64,000 nucleotides of DNA from Turicibacter faecis (GCF_037076425.1 NZ_AP028127.1:340001-404000); one strand, 5' to 3'. Positions 51,882 to 60,617 are shown, numbered from the stretch's first letter. Translations and numbers: made by a program. The notes: generated by a model from the letters alone, not told the origin.

Positions 51882-51885
51882 TCTC
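51845..51885 (+). promoter_or_regulatory. Programmed -1 frameshift site
   Basis: A AAA AAG (51845-51851) lies in the zero frame of orfA; shifting back one base enters the orfB frame, which is open from here. A stem GAGACT / AGTCTC (51854-51859 / 51880-51885) two bases downstream would stimulate slippage. This would make the OrfAB fusion transposase. Confidence 0.85.
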
Positions 51886-51904
51886 TAAAGAAGTAAAGTT
51901 TCAA

Positions 51905-52801
51905 ATGATTCATCAAGTAGTGAATCAGACATCAACTAAATTTAAATCTTTAATTTCTCATTTATGCGATAGTCTTGGTGTTTCAAGATCAGGTTATTAT
52001 CGTTATTTTTCGTTATGTGCTGAAGAAGCTCGTTTAAAGCGATTAAAGGAGGAACAACATCGTTTAGAAGTTATTCAAAAGGCCATTTGTTTTAAGGGAC
52101 GAAAAAACAAGGGAATTCGCCAAGTAGCGATGGTTCTTAAAGGGGAATTCAACATTATCTTTAACCTAAAATCTATTCATCGAATCATGAAAAAGTATGG
52201 ACTATTGAGTCAAGTTCGTCGAAGCAATCCCTATCGTAAACTCGCTAAAGCGACACAAGCACATCGTGTCTGTCCAAATCTTGTTAATCGTCAATTTAGG
52301 CCATTAGAACCTTATAAAGTTCTATTAACCGATATCACTTATTTAAAATATGGAAAGGGTCAGACTGCCTATCTCTCGACCATCTTAGATAGTGCAACAA
52401 ATGAAGTTTTAGCTTTTCAATTAAGTGAGCATTTAAAGATAGATTTTGTTCTCCAAACACTGAACCAACTTCAAGAAAATCCGACTGTCCAATTAACGAA
52501 GGAAACGATTATTCACTCCGATCAGGGCGTGCATTATACGAGTCCGCAATTTTCGAATCAATTAAAGGAATTAGGAATTCAACAATCAATGTCTAGGAAG
52601 GGGAATTGTTGGGATAACGCTCCACAAGAATCATTTTTTGGGCATCTAAAAGATGAAGCAGATATAACCAATCAACTGACATTTGATGATTTACTCATTG
52701 AAATTGAAGAATATATAGATTATCATAACAACTTTAGATATCAATGGAATTTAAAAAAGCTGACTCCTGTAGGATACAGAAATCAGCTTCAAGTTGCTTA
52801 G
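51905..52801 (+). CDS. IS3-family transposase OrfB (DDE catalytic part)
   Basis: A 298-residue DDE integrase of the rve/IS3 fold. HTH_21-like N-terminal part (GVSRSGYYRYFS), then the first catalytic Asp in LTDITYLKYGKG, the second in IIHSDQGVHYTS and the Glu in NCWDNAPQESFFGHLKDE. The frame is open upstream to the slippery site at 51845, so the working product is the OrfAB fusion; the ATG at 51905 is only the first ATG. All catalytic residues are intact, so the element may be active. Confidence 0.93.
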   Translation: MIHQVVNQTSTKFKSLISHLCDSLGVSRSGYYRYFSLCAEEARLKRLKEEQHRLEVIQKAICFKGRKNKGIRQVAMVLKGEFNIIFNLKSIHRIMKKYGLLSQVRRSNPYRKLAKATQAHRVCPNLVNRQFRPLEPYKVLLTDITYLKYGKGQTAYLSTILDSATNEVLAFQLSEHLKIDFVLQTLNQLQENPTVQLTKETIIHSDQGVHYTSPQFSNQLKELGIQQSMSRKGNCWDNAPQESFFGHLKDEADITNQLTFDDLLIEIEEYIDYHNNFRYQWNLKKLTPVGYRNQLQVA

Positions 52802-52842
52802 GTTTTTTTCTTTGTCCTTGACAAAGGGTACAGATTACTAAG

Positions 52843-52980
52843 GAGTTAAAACTTCGTGCCGTTAAACTTTATTTGAAGGGGGAGTCTTGTTCCCCTGTTT
52901 GTGAACCATTGAAATCTAAGATCCCAAACGAATTTTATCTTCTTTTCACTATTTTACCCACTAAGGAACGGGGAGGAGTC
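52843..52980 (+). pseudogene. Relic of a transposase OrfA (HTH part)
   Basis: One frame reads ELKLRAVKLYLKGESCSPVC, then EPLKSK, very close to the IS3-type OrfA opening (KELKLKAVKLYLEG...). It follows directly after the right end of the intact IS and decays into noncoding sequence after about 45 codons. It may be the continuation of the older IS whose left end is at 51237. The remaining stretch up to 53216 shows no gene. Confidence 0.55.
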
Positions 52981-53216
52981 ATATTCTTCTGATCCTTGTC
53001 ACTTGTGCGTAGGCCATTAAGTAATTAGTTCCATTTTAGAAGGTTTAAACCTTTTTTAGTCATGTCCATCACAAAAATATTTTTAGATAACCGTCTAGTG
53101 ATAGGAAAGTTTTAATTATTTAACTATTATTTTTCGTTATATTGTTGCAAGAAGGGGAATATGATAAAAAAAGAAGTTGTAAAGTATTCAGTTGAGAGTT
53201 GATGGGAGGGGATCCT

Positions 53217-54086
53217 TTGTTAAAATTTTGTAAGTATCAAGGAACGGGAAATGATTTTATTATTGTGAAACAGTCTGAGATAGATGGCGTTACGTATTCT
53301 TCGCTCGCTAAAAATGTGTGCGATCGACGATTCGGAATTGGCGCGGATGGGATGATAGTTGTTGCCCCCTCAACGGTTGCTGACATTCGAATGATTTTTT
53401 ACAATGCTGATGGCAGTATAGCTACGATGTGTGGAAATGGAATTCGATGTTTTGCCAAATATGTGTATGATCATGGCCTGGTGGGGCAAACCTCTTTTTC
53501 GGTGGAGACATTGGCGGGCGTGCTGACGGTTGAACTCGTGTCTATGACGAATGAAGAAAGCAACGTTAGAGTCAATATGGGATGTCCATGTTATGTTCAT
53601 CCGGCAGTTCCTAAGGTGACATCGGATGGAAAATTCATTAATCAAACCATTGAATTAGAGGGAGAACCTTACACGATAAGTAGCCTCTTTATTGGAACGA
53701 TTCATACGGTTATGTTCGTTTCAGAAATTGATGAGAAGATGGCGACCCACTTAGGGGAGCTGATTGAAAATCATGCCATGTATCCACAAAAAACAAATGT
53801 GAACTTTTGTCGGGTGATTGATCCTCATCACATTGAGGTTTTAACATGGGAAAAAGGAGTGGGTCTTACGCTCGCCTGCGGAACTGGATCAGCAGCCTGT
53901 GCTGTGTTAAGCAGGCAACTGTACCAGTGTGATCAATCCATCACCGTTTCTATCAAAGGAGGAACTCTTCTGATGGAACAAGAGGAAGATGGGGTATATA
54001 TGACAGGGCCGGCTCGTTTGATATGTACGGGGCAATATGTTTATGGGGAGTCGCCACAAGGGGAGCAAGACCTCGACAGCTTCTAA
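53217..54086 (+). CDS. dapF: Diaminopimelate epimerase
   Basis: A 289-residue cofactor-free racemase-type enzyme converting LL- to meso-DAP, which feeds both LysA and peptidoglycan. Both catalytic cysteines are in place: MCGNGIRCFAKY and LACGTGSAACAV; the start reads LKFCKYQGTGNDF. TTG at 53217 is chosen since GGAGGGG is six bases upstream; the in-frame ATG at 53202 lies before that site. It is the only DAP gene after the IS and has lost direct linkage with the operon. Confidence 0.95.
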   Translation: MLKFCKYQGTGNDFIIVKQSEIDGVTYSSLAKNVCDRRFGIGADGMIVVAPSTVADIRMIFYNADGSIATMCGNGIRCFAKYVYDHGLVGQTSFSVETLAGVLTVELVSMTNEESNVRVNMGCPCYVHPAVPKVTSDGKFINQTIELEGEPYTISSLFIGTIHTVMFVSEIDEKMATHLGELIENHAMYPQKTNVNFCRVIDPHHIEVLTWEKGVGLTLACGTGSAACAVLSRQLYQCDQSITVSIKGGTLLMEQEEDGVYMTGPARLICTGQYVYGESPQGEQDLDSF

Positions 54087-54093
54087 AAATAAG

Positions 54094-54124
54094 AAAAACC
54101 TTCTAGGGGATAGAAGGTTTTTAT
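54094..54124 (+). terminator. Terminator of dapF
   Basis: An 11-bp stem AAAAACCTTCT / AGAAGGTTTTT (54094-54104 / 54112-54122). Confidence 0.9.
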
Positions 54125-54183
54125 ATATATGAAACTAGTAGGGGGAACTAGTATTGAGTAAGCTAGCCACGTATAGGGGCAAG

Positions 54184-54256
54184 GATTAAAATAATTTATC
54201 AAAATTCAGGGGCACGTTAGCTGAACTTTGAAGCTTCGGGGAACATTATTTTAATC
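54184..54256. repeat. 73-base inverted-repeat element
   Basis: A perfect 12-bp inverted repeat GATTAAAATAAT / ATTATTTTAATC (54184-54195 / 54245-54256) encloses about 49 noncoding bases. It could be a small MITE-like insertion or a hairpin RNA; nothing else is visible in 54125-54328. Confidence 0.4.
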
Positions 54257-54328
54257 GGATTTAATGACTAGCTTCAATAGTAATATATGAAAATCTAACG
54301 ATTTGGGAACGGTGATCTTATACTTTAT

Positions 54329-54361
54329 AAAAAAATGGACGAATTATCGTCCATTTTTTTA
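54329..54361. terminator. Terminator (mainly for nupC)
   Basis: A 13-bp stem AAAAAATGGACGA / TCGTCCATTTTTT (54330-54342 / 54347-54359). Confidence 0.92.
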
Positions 54362-55528
54362 TAAGAAGAGTCCGACAACGCCAGCTGTCATAATATTAAC
54401 GAGGGTGGCGATTAAAAGGGCCTTCACACCAAGTCGGGCAACTACAGGAACTTTATTTGGGGCGATTGCAGAATAACCACCCACAAGGATTCCAATGGAC
54501 CCAATCCCGGCAAACCCACACAGTGCAACAGTCATCATCGCTTTTACATTTTCCGATAACTCACTAAATTGGGGTAAGGCAAAGGCAACAGCTTCATTGG
54601 TCACTAATTTTGTTGCGAGAATTTGAGAGACGAGCGAAACTTCTTCTTGAGAGACTCCCATTAAATAGGCAATTGGTGTAAAGAGAACACCTAAAATTGA
54701 TTCAATTGATAAGTTCGGGGCAAACAAGGCGATAAAATTATTAATCATTCCAACAAGAGATAAAAACACGATAAGAGCGACGGTGATCCCAATGACACTT
54801 TTAAATCCCGTCATCGCATAGTTCATCATTGTTTCTATAACATTGACCCCTTTATCATTTTCTACATGAATGACGACCTCACGATCATATTCAGTCGGCA
54901 TGAAAATTTGCGTAAGAACGAATGTTGAAAGAACAGTCAGAGGCATAGAAATTAAAATCCATGTCATTGAAGCGCCATAAGAGGCGTAAAGTCCAACAAC
55001 AGATACACTAATGGATGTCATTCCACCGACAAGTGTTGCAAAGATGACGTTATCTTTTGCCTGAGGAAGATAGGATTTAGTGACGAATAGAGATTCTGTT
55101 TGACCTAAAAACATATTGGCTATTCCGTTTGTTGCAACTAACGTATCGACTTTTAAAAAACGGGCTAAACATTTACTTACGATAGAAATAAAGCGTTGTA
55201 ATAGATTAAGGTGAAATAAAATCCCCATTAATGCTGAAATGAAAACGATAGGTAATAAGGAGTTAAGAAAGAACACAAACTGATCACTGATTCCACCAAA
55301 GACAAAGTCAATTCCTATTTTTGATTGATCTAATATCCAGCTAACGCCTACTGAAAGCCATTCTACCCCAATCCAAATAGGGGTTTTAATAAGAAAGAAG
55401 GCAAGAATAAATTGGCCTAAAAACGCCAACCCTACAGATTTCCATTGAATTTTTTCCCGGTTATTTGATGCGAGATAAGTGACGAGAACAATGAGCGCGG
55501 TTCCCAAGAGGGCAAATATCTTTGTCAT
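54359..55528 (-). CDS. Concentrative nucleoside transporter (NupC/CNT family)
   Basis: A 389-residue symporter importing nucleosides with protons or sodium. Family parts: N-terminal helices, GQTESLFVTKSYLP (the conserved GQTExP-like motif region), a central gate domain, and C-terminal EEVSLVSQILATKLVTNEAVAF with GFAGIGSIGILVGGYSAIAP. Ribosome site GGAGG lies ten bases before ATG. Single gene, minus strand. Specific nucleoside not predictable. A possible attenuator lies in its leader (55706-55759). Confidence 0.94.
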   Translation of the reverse strand: MTKIFALLGTALIVLVTYLASNNREKIQWKSVGLAFLGQFILAFFLIKTPIWIGVEWLSVGVSWILDQSKIGIDFVFGGISDQFVFFLNSLLPIVFISALMGILFHLNLLQRFISIVSKCLARFLKVDTLVATNGIANMFLGQTESLFVTKSYLPQAKDNVIFATLVGGMTSISVSVVGLYASYGASMTWILISMPLTVLSTFVLTQIFMPTEYDREVVIHVENDKGVNVIETMMNYAMTGFKSVIGITVALIVFLSLVGMINNFIALFAPNLSIESILGVLFTPIAYLMGVSQEEVSLVSQILATKLVTNEAVAFALPQFSELSENVKAMMTVALCGFAGIGSIGILVGGYSAIAPNKVPVVARLGVKALLIATLVNIMTAGVVGLFL

Positions 55529-55985
55529 AATAAAAAAACCTCCATACTATTATTTTAATAATTATTTTCGCGTATTGCGATTCGCTCTTCAATTAAGATG
55601 GTAAAAGTTGAAGAATTTTGTTGTTTCCTTTTAAACTGATTCCATTTTATCAGAAAGAATCGGTCCATTCTAGAGTTATCGTGAGACATTAATCGTTCAT
55701 CGTATAAAAAAACCTCCTATCAGGATTGTTGCTTTTCCTTGAGATGAATCAAATAGGAGAAAAAAACTCTCCAGACGGGAAGTTTTGTTGGGGAAGATTT
55801 CCCCTTAAAAACCGAAAAATAATGACAGTTTTTCGACTTTTATCCCTGTTTCATATGGAATAAAGCGAGGAAATGAGTCATAGAATGATATAAAATGTAG
55901 AAAAGATAAATGAAGGTGTGTGATGTGATAAGATGGCAATGGATGAGTAGTAAAAGGGTGAGTGAAAGAAGAGGAGGGAACCATT
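55529..55985. other. Divergent noncoding region
   Basis: Shared upstream region of nupC (minus) and the TauE/SafE gene (plus). Apart from the attenuator-like hairpin described separately, no gene is seen. Confidence 0.5.
55703..55762 (-). terminator. Possible attenuator/terminator in the nupC leader
   Basis: Read on the minus strand, CTCCTAT (plus 55753-55759) pairs with ATAGGAG (plus 55714-55720) around an ~32-base loop that can fold itself, and is followed by a GTTTTTTT run. It ends ~175 bases before the nupC start. Nothing recognisable as a purine riboswitch lies above it. A GGGGAA/TTCCCC hairpin sits upstream (near 55790-55804). Confidence 0.45.
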
Positions 55986-56756
55986 GTGATTTTAAAAATT
56001 GTTATCTGTTTAATAGCTGGCCTTTTTGCGGGAGTAGGTACTGGGTTATCAGGGCTTAGTGCCGCGTCTGTGATTTCCCCGATGTTAATTAGTTTTTTAG
56101 GTGTTTCTGCCTATGAAGCAGTAGGGATTGCTTTAGCTTCAGACGTTTTAGCCAGCGCCGTATCCGCCTATACGTATGCTAAAAATAAAAATATTGATAT
56201 AAAAAATGGCTTAGTTATGTTAGGGAGCGTCCTTGTATTTACCCTAATCGGAAGCTATGTTTCCAAATTAGTACCTAATCAAATCATGGGGAATTTTTCA
56301 ATTTATATGATGTTATTAGTTGGAATTAAATTTATCGTGAAGCCTGTCCTAACTCCAAAGGAAGTGGCGGATGAAAAAACGGTTCGAACGAAAATCATCC
56401 AATCTCTTTTATGCGGAGGACTTATCGGGTTTATTTGCGGATTTATTGGTGCAGGTGGCGGAATGATGTTATTATTAATTTTAACAAGTGTTTTGCGATA
56501 TGAGTTAAAAACCGCCATTGGGACGAGCGTTTTTATTATGACCTTCACTGCATTAACTGGAGGTGTTTCTCATTTTATTATTGGCGGAATGCCAGATTTA
56601 GTTATCTTATTTTTATGTATTCTTTTTACTTTATTGGGGGCGCGGTTATCCGCACAATTTGCCAATCGGGCGTCAGAGGTTGTTTTAATCCGAACACTAG
56701 GCGCCATTCTTTCGATTCTTGGCCTTGTGATGATTGGAATGTCGTTTTTTAGTTAA
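55986..56756 (+). CDS. TauE/SafE (TSUP) family anion exporter/permease
   Basis: A 256-residue membrane protein with seven to eight helices in two repeats. The N-terminal GVGTGLSGLSAASVISPMLISFLG and the mirrored CGFIGAGGGMMLLLILTSVL are the two family motifs. TSUP members move sulfite, sulfonates or other organosulfur anions. GTG at 55986 is chosen because AGAGGAGGG lies seven bases upstream; an in-frame start at 55962 contains that site. Single gene. Confidence 0.9.
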   Translation: MILKIVICLIAGLFAGVGTGLSGLSAASVISPMLISFLGVSAYEAVGIALASDVLASAVSAYTYAKNKNIDIKNGLVMLGSVLVFTLIGSYVSKLVPNQIMGNFSIYMMLLVGIKFIVKPVLTPKEVADEKTVRTKIIQSLLCGGLIGFICGFIGAGGGMMLLLILTSVLRYELKTAIGTSVFIMTFTALTGGVSHFIIGGMPDLVILFLCILFTLLGARLSAQFANRASEVVLIRTLGAILSILGLVMIGMSFFS

Positions 56757-56760
56757 ATGA

Positions 56761-56797
56761 AAAAAAGGATAAATCCCGAAGGATTTATCCTTTTTTC
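56761..56797. terminator. Bidirectional terminator
   Basis: A 16-bp stem AAAAAAGGATAAATCC / GGATTTATCCTTTTTT (56761-56776 / 56781-56796) between convergent genes. Confidence 0.94.
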
Positions 56798-57504
56798 ACA
56801 TACTCGGTTGCATCGTCGACCGAAACTTTAAAATATCCACTAGACGTGGTGTCACTAGGATTTTTATAAGGTTCCTTGTTAACGAATAGAGCAACTTTTT
56901 CAACATTATAGTTATAACCATAAGTGTTGACGAGCGACTCAATAAATTTAGGTTCAATTTTTGAATCTAAATCTGTTGATAAATCGAAGCTATCATTGAA
57001 ATAAACATTTAAAATTCCTTTTTCTTCATCAAGCTTAGCTGATGTAACAAAGGTTTCATCGTTTACCGCAACAAAATCTTCATTTTTTTGATTATTTTTC
57101 AGAGCATTTGTTAAGGCGTTAATATAAGCGCCATCGACAAGTTCGACTGTTTTATCGACGTAAAACATTTTTTCTTTTTCTACATCATAATAGTAGAGTC
57201 GACTCGTCTTCTTTTGTGTTTGTGTTTTCTGCTTGGAGCCTGAATCAGAATCTGAATCAGATGCATCCGAAGCATCGTGATTAGTATTAGTGTTAGAATC
57301 GGTATCCGTGGTTTGCTGTTTAGAACTAGAATCAGGTTGATCAGCTTTATCGGCTTGATCTTTTTGACCTTCATTCACTGAAGACTCGTTATTCACTACG
57401 TCTGTCTTGTTCTCTTTAGAGTCTTTTTCGTTTAATGTTTGGCAACCAAACAAACTAAAAACCATAAAGAAGCAAGTCATGATAGCTACGATAAGTTTCT
57501 TCAT
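56785..57504 (-). CDS. GerMN-domain lipoprotein
   Basis: A 239-residue lipoprotein: signal peptide with lipobox LFGC (Cys21), a disordered linker (residues ~24-95) rich in Asp, Ser, Asn, Gln and Lys, then a GerMN domain (YYYDVEKEKMFYVDKTVELV ... KLDEEKGILNVYFNDSFDL). GerMN domains occur in the spore germination protein GerM and in envelope proteins of Firmicutes. Its presence hints at a sporulating ancestor but is not proof. AGGAGGG ribosome site. Single gene. Confidence 0.85.
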   Translation of the reverse strand: MKKLIVAIMTCFFMVFSLFGCQTLNEKDSKENKTDVVNNESSVNEGQKDQADKADQPDSSSKQQTTDTDSNTNTNHDASDASDSDSDSGSKQKTQTQKKTSRLYYYDVEKEKMFYVDKTVELVDGAYINALTNALKNNQKNEDFVAVNDETFVTSAKLDEEKGILNVYFNDSFDLSTDLDSKIEPKFIESLVNTYGYNYNVEKVALFVNKEPYKNPSDTTSSGYFKVSVDDATEYVKKG

Positions 57505-57880
57505 AAGCTCCCTCCTAAATATTCGATTCGATAGTATTATAACAAGCTAGGATGTAAAAAAAGGAAGAAATGTGGCAGAGAATTAAAATTTTAATAAAAA
57601 ATTTAAATTTTTGCATATTTTTTATAAAAATGCATATATAAAGGGAATTTAAAGTAAGATGAAGCTCCTAAATTTTAGAATGAGGCTAGCTGTTATTTTT
57701 ACAAAGATGAATGGAAGATGTATAGACAGGGGGTAATTTTGGGGATAATTTGAAAGAATAGTTTATTGTTAAGCAGTATAACTATAGATAAATGCTATTA
57801 CATTAATTAGATTTATTTATTTTACCTATAGTAAATAAAGAGGTAAACTATTTAATAGCAATCCAAGGAGGTAGTGGTGA
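57505..57880. other. AT-rich region before ldh
   Basis: About 375 very AT-rich bases with no gene. It carries the ldh promoter, but no standard -35/-10 pair or clear Rex operator (TTGTGAAA...TTTCACAA) could be picked out. Confidence 0.45.
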
Positions 57881-58825
57881 ATGAAAAAAGAAATTAGACG
57901 TGTTGTATTAGTAGGAACAGGGTTTGTTGGAATGAGCTTTGCTTACTCATTGATTAACCAAGGTGGAACAGAGGAACTTGTTTTAATTGATGTTAATAAA
58001 GATAAAGCTGAAGGAGAAGCAATGGATTTAAGTCACGGGATTCCTTTCGGGCCCGAAAAAATTAATATTTGGGCAGGAACTTATGAAGATTGTAAAACGG
58101 CAGATGTTGTTGTTATTACAGCGGGAGTCAATCAACAACCAGGTGAGACACGTTTAGCTTTAGTAGAGCGTAACGCAAAAATTATGCGAGATGTTGTCAA
58201 AAATGTTATGGCATCAGGTTTTAACGGAATCTTATTAGTTGCAAGTAACCCAGTTGATGTTTTAACCTATATTGCTTGGCAAGAATCAGGATTACCAAAA
58301 CACCGTGTAATTGGAACAGGGACTACATTAGACACTGCACGTTTACGTCATGAAATCGGGAAATATTTAAAAGTTGACCCACGTAACGTTCATGGATATA
58401 TTGTCGGAGAACATGGGGATACTGAAACCCCATTATGGTCACATACAACTGTTGGTGTTAAACCTATTTTAGATATTGTAAAAGATCATCCAGAATTTAC
58501 GAAAGAAGACTTAGACAAAATTTACGTTAATGTTCGTGATGCGGCTTATCATATCATCGATCGTAAACGTGCGACTTATTACGGAATCGGTATGTGTACG
58601 ACGCGTTTAGTTAAAGCCATTTTAAATGATGAAAACTGTGTCTTACCAGTCTCAGCATATTTAGAGGGACAATATGGATTACATGATATCTTTACTGGAG
58701 TTCCAGCCATTATTAATCGTGATGGAGTTCGTGAGGTATTTGATTTAAATATTACAGAAGACGAGTTAAAACAATTAACAAAATCTGTTTCCATTTTAAA
58801 AGAAACGTTAGATACTGTGCGATAA
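57881..58825 (+). CDS. ldh: L-lactate dehydrogenase
   Basis: A 314-residue NAD-dependent enzyme converting pyruvate to L-lactate, regenerating NAD in fermentation. GTGFVG (11-16) binds NAD, followed by the Asp of VLIDVN; the substrate loop NQQPGETRL contains the Arg, SNPVDVLTY and [13 protein letters not shown] follow, and the catalytic His is in VGEHGDTE (~176). It is LDH rather than malate dehydrogenase since Gln of NQQPG precedes the PGE. Strong ribosome site AAGGAGG and high-expression codon use. Monocistronic. Confidence 0.96.
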   Translation: MKKEIRRVVLVGTGFVGMSFAYSLINQGGTEELVLIDVNKDKAEGEAMDLSHGIPFGPEKINIWAGTYEDCKTADVVVITAGVNQQPGETRLALVERNAKIMRDVVKNVMASGFNGILLVASNPVDVLTYIAWQESGLPKHRVIGTGTTLDTARLRHEIGKYLKVDPRNVHGYIVGEHGDTETPLWSHTTVGVKPILDIVKDHPEFTKEDLDKIYVNVRDAAYHIIDRKRATYYGIGMCTTRLVKAILNDENCVLPVSAYLEGQYGLHDIFTGVPAIINRDGVREVFDLNITEDELKQLTKSVSILKETLDTVR

Positions 58826-58923
58826 AAAATTGTACCGTCTCTTTACGTGTATGACATTAAAAAAAAAAGTTGGTTCATCTTAAATTTAAAAAGGTTTTAT
58901 TTGCGCCCAAACGAGGAATGTAT

Positions 58924-59742
58924 ATGAATATCAAATTAATTTGTATTGATATGGACGGAACATTGTTAATGGATCAGCAACGAGTTGCCCAGGTAGATCA
59001 AGAGGCAATTAAGTATGCTAATGATAAGGGCGTCCATGTAGCTATTACAACAGGACGGGTCTATAATTGTGCCAAGCTGTATGCTGAAACGATAGGATTA
59101 AAAACGCCGATTATCGCCTCAAACGGGGCCTTTATAGGGGGAACAAACGGTGAACAAATTTACTGTAACCCACTAAATTTGTCGGATATTAAGCAGTTTA
59201 TGGAATTAACGCAAGAGGAGGGACTACTCTCTTATTTAACTGCTAATTTCGGAATCATTTCAACCCTAGAACTTCCGGATACTAATATTTATAAAGTATT
59301 AAATCAAACGTTACCTGATCAACAGAAAATTCGGTTAGAGGTGATTTCTACGCTGGATGAATTAGCCCCATTCGACGGGGAAGTGTTAAAAGGCGTTTGT
59401 GTTGGCCAAAACGCGGATCAGTTAAGTCGAATTAAGGCAAAGCTTAAAGAAAGTTGCCCCCATTTAGAGGTGGTATCTTCCTGGAACAATAACTTTGAGG
59501 TAATGAGAAAAGGAAGCTCGAAAGGGGAAGCCGTAAAACAGTTAGCAGAATATTTAAAAGTTTCACCAGATCAGGTAATGTGTATTGGAGATAGCGAGAA
59601 TGATTTATCTATGTTAAAAGTGGCAGGTATTGCGGTTGCTATGGGAAATGCGACACCGGAAGTGAAAGAAGTAGCAGATTATATAACTGCTGATAATAAA
59701 AATGGCGGGGTATCTCAGGCTATTTACGAATACATTAAATAA
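58924..59742 (+). CDS. Cof-type HAD phosphatase
   Basis: A 272-residue HAD hydrolase, Cof subfamily IIB. Motif I is DMDGTLL (Asp nucleophile), motif II TTGR, motif III Lys in RKGSSKGEAVK and motif IV GDSENDLSML. A cap domain lies between motifs II and III. Such enzymes dephosphorylate sugar phosphates, FMN or PLP; the substrate is not clear. ATG at 58924 is used because GAGGA precedes it; an upstream in-frame start at 58870 would add a non-family tail. A weak hairpin AGGAATA/TATTCCT ends it. Confidence 0.92.
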   Translation: MNIKLICIDMDGTLLMDQQRVAQVDQEAIKYANDKGVHVAITTGRVYNCAKLYAETIGLKTPIIASNGAFIGGTNGEQIYCNPLNLSDIKQFMELTQEEGLLSYLTANFGIISTLELPDTNIYKVLNQTLPDQQKIRLEVISTLDELAPFDGEVLKGVCVGQNADQLSRIKAKLKESCPHLEVVSSWNNNFEVMRKGSSKGEAVKQLAEYLKVSPDQVMCIGDSENDLSMLKVAGIAVAMGNATPEVKEVADYITADNKNGGVSQAIYEYIK

Positions 59743-59861
59743 AAAAGGAATAGACCGATTATTCCTATTCTAGATAAAAGTTGTAGATAGGCGTTTAATT
59801 TTGCCTTATTTCTAATTTTAAATGAAGTATTAAGTTTAGAAAGGGAAGGATTAGCTATAAT

Positions 59862-59972
59862 AAAGAAGGTAGCAAATCTTTAGAAATAAAGGCTTACACT
59901 ATCATGTCTTTTCTTCCGTTATAGCATAGGTAGAAAACTTATAGACAACGTTGTCTATAAGTTTTCTTTTTG
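59862..59972 (+). ncRNA. Small-RNA-like unit with palindromic terminator
   Basis: A TATAAT at 59856-59861 is followed by ~70 noncoding bases and a perfect palindrome (59932-59949 / 59950-59967, arms AGAAAACTTATAGACAAC) with T5. No open frame lies inside. A small RNA is possible; the promoter has no good -35, so confidence is limited. Confidence 0.4.
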
Positions 59973-60024
59973 CTAAAAATAAAAGGTGTTGATTAAAAAA
60001 AGGAAGAATATCCATAATAAGTTA

Positions 60025-60138
60025 AAAGAATTGTTAACCTTAAGAATTCTTTTTAAAGGCAGATTTTCTGTATAGACTCCTTCTATTATTATCATAAAAG
60101 ACTTGCCACTCCCTTCAGGTATGGCAGGTCTTTTATTC
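60025..60138 (+). ncRNA. Small-RNA-like unit with CUCCUUC segment
   Basis: TTGATT (59989-59994), an 18-base spacer and CATAAT (60013-60018) lead into a hairpin AGAATT...AATTCT (about 60028-60053), a single-stranded part containing CTCCTTC (60079-60085), then a strong terminator AAAAGACTTGCCA / TGGCAGGTCTTTT (60096-60137). CTCCTTC is complementary to ribosome binding sites, as in targeting regions of Firmicute sRNAs. Confidence 0.45.
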
Positions 60139-60320
60139 TTTATCCCCTTAAACTTTAATAAAAAGCTAATAACGATTATTTTTAATTAAGCGTCATAACG
60201 GGACTGTAGGCCAGCGGGACAAATAATGATATAGTAGAGGGTTTAGTTGTATTTTCATAGACAACAGTGATGTGATTGAATTAGAATAATTGAAACGAAT
60301 AGAAATAGAGGTGCTTATGA

Positions 60321-60617
60321 ATGAAGTTTTTTATGGTAGAAGGGACACTCCAACATATAGAACAAATGAATGAAAAGGTAATGATGGAACATAAGAGTTA
60401 TACGCAAAAGGAAATGGACGCGGGAAATATTTTAATGGCAGGTCTTAAGGAGGATATGAGTGGCGGATTGTTTATAATGAAGTCCGATTCCTTAGCTCAT
60501 GTACAAACCTATTTAGAAAATGAACCTTTTTATACATACGGGATTCAAACGTATCGCATTATTGAATTTTCACCCCATTTTTTAACTCAAAATTTAGCCC
60601 AATGGCTCGAAAAATAA
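60321..60617 (+). CDS. YciI-like protein
   Basis: A 98-residue protein of the YciI/YCII fold (ferredoxin-like, dimeric). Conserved pieces: FFMVEGTLQHIE, AGNILMAGLKEDMSGGLFIMKSDSLAHVQTYLENEPFYTYGI. The His/Asp pair of catalytic YciI members is not clear here. Function unknown. An AGAGGTG ribosome site lies before ATG. The noncoding stretch 60139-60320 upstream has no other gene. Confidence 0.82.
   Translation: MKFFMVEGTLQHIEQMNEKVMMEHKSYTQKEMDAGNILMAGLKEDMSGGLFIMKSDSLAHVQTYLENEPFYTYGIQTYRIIEFSPHFLTQNLAQWLEK

Larger units (their letters stand above)
51381..52832 (+). mobile_element. IS3-family insertion sequence (IS150-like)
   Basis: A 1,452-bp element with ~30-bp imperfect terminal inverted repeats (left 51381-51410, right 52803-52832; both begin TGTACCCT and share GACAAA and a T/A run, with about 20 of 30 positions alike). 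It carries overlapping orfA and orfB joined by -1 frameshifting. A hairpin just inside the left end (CCCTAGA...TCTAGGG, 51385-51423) with a T run would stop outside transcription reaching the transposase. No direct repeat is seen at the flanks (AAA before, GAT after). It sits between dapH and dapF. Confidence 0.9.

Noticed and set aside
51378-52835. Target-site duplication around the IS3 element
   Set aside because: Flanking triplets are AAA and GAT; no direct repeat of 3-4 bases fits.
55529-55850. Purine riboswitch ahead of the nucleoside transporter
   Set aside because: The conserved loop sequences of purine aptamers are absent.
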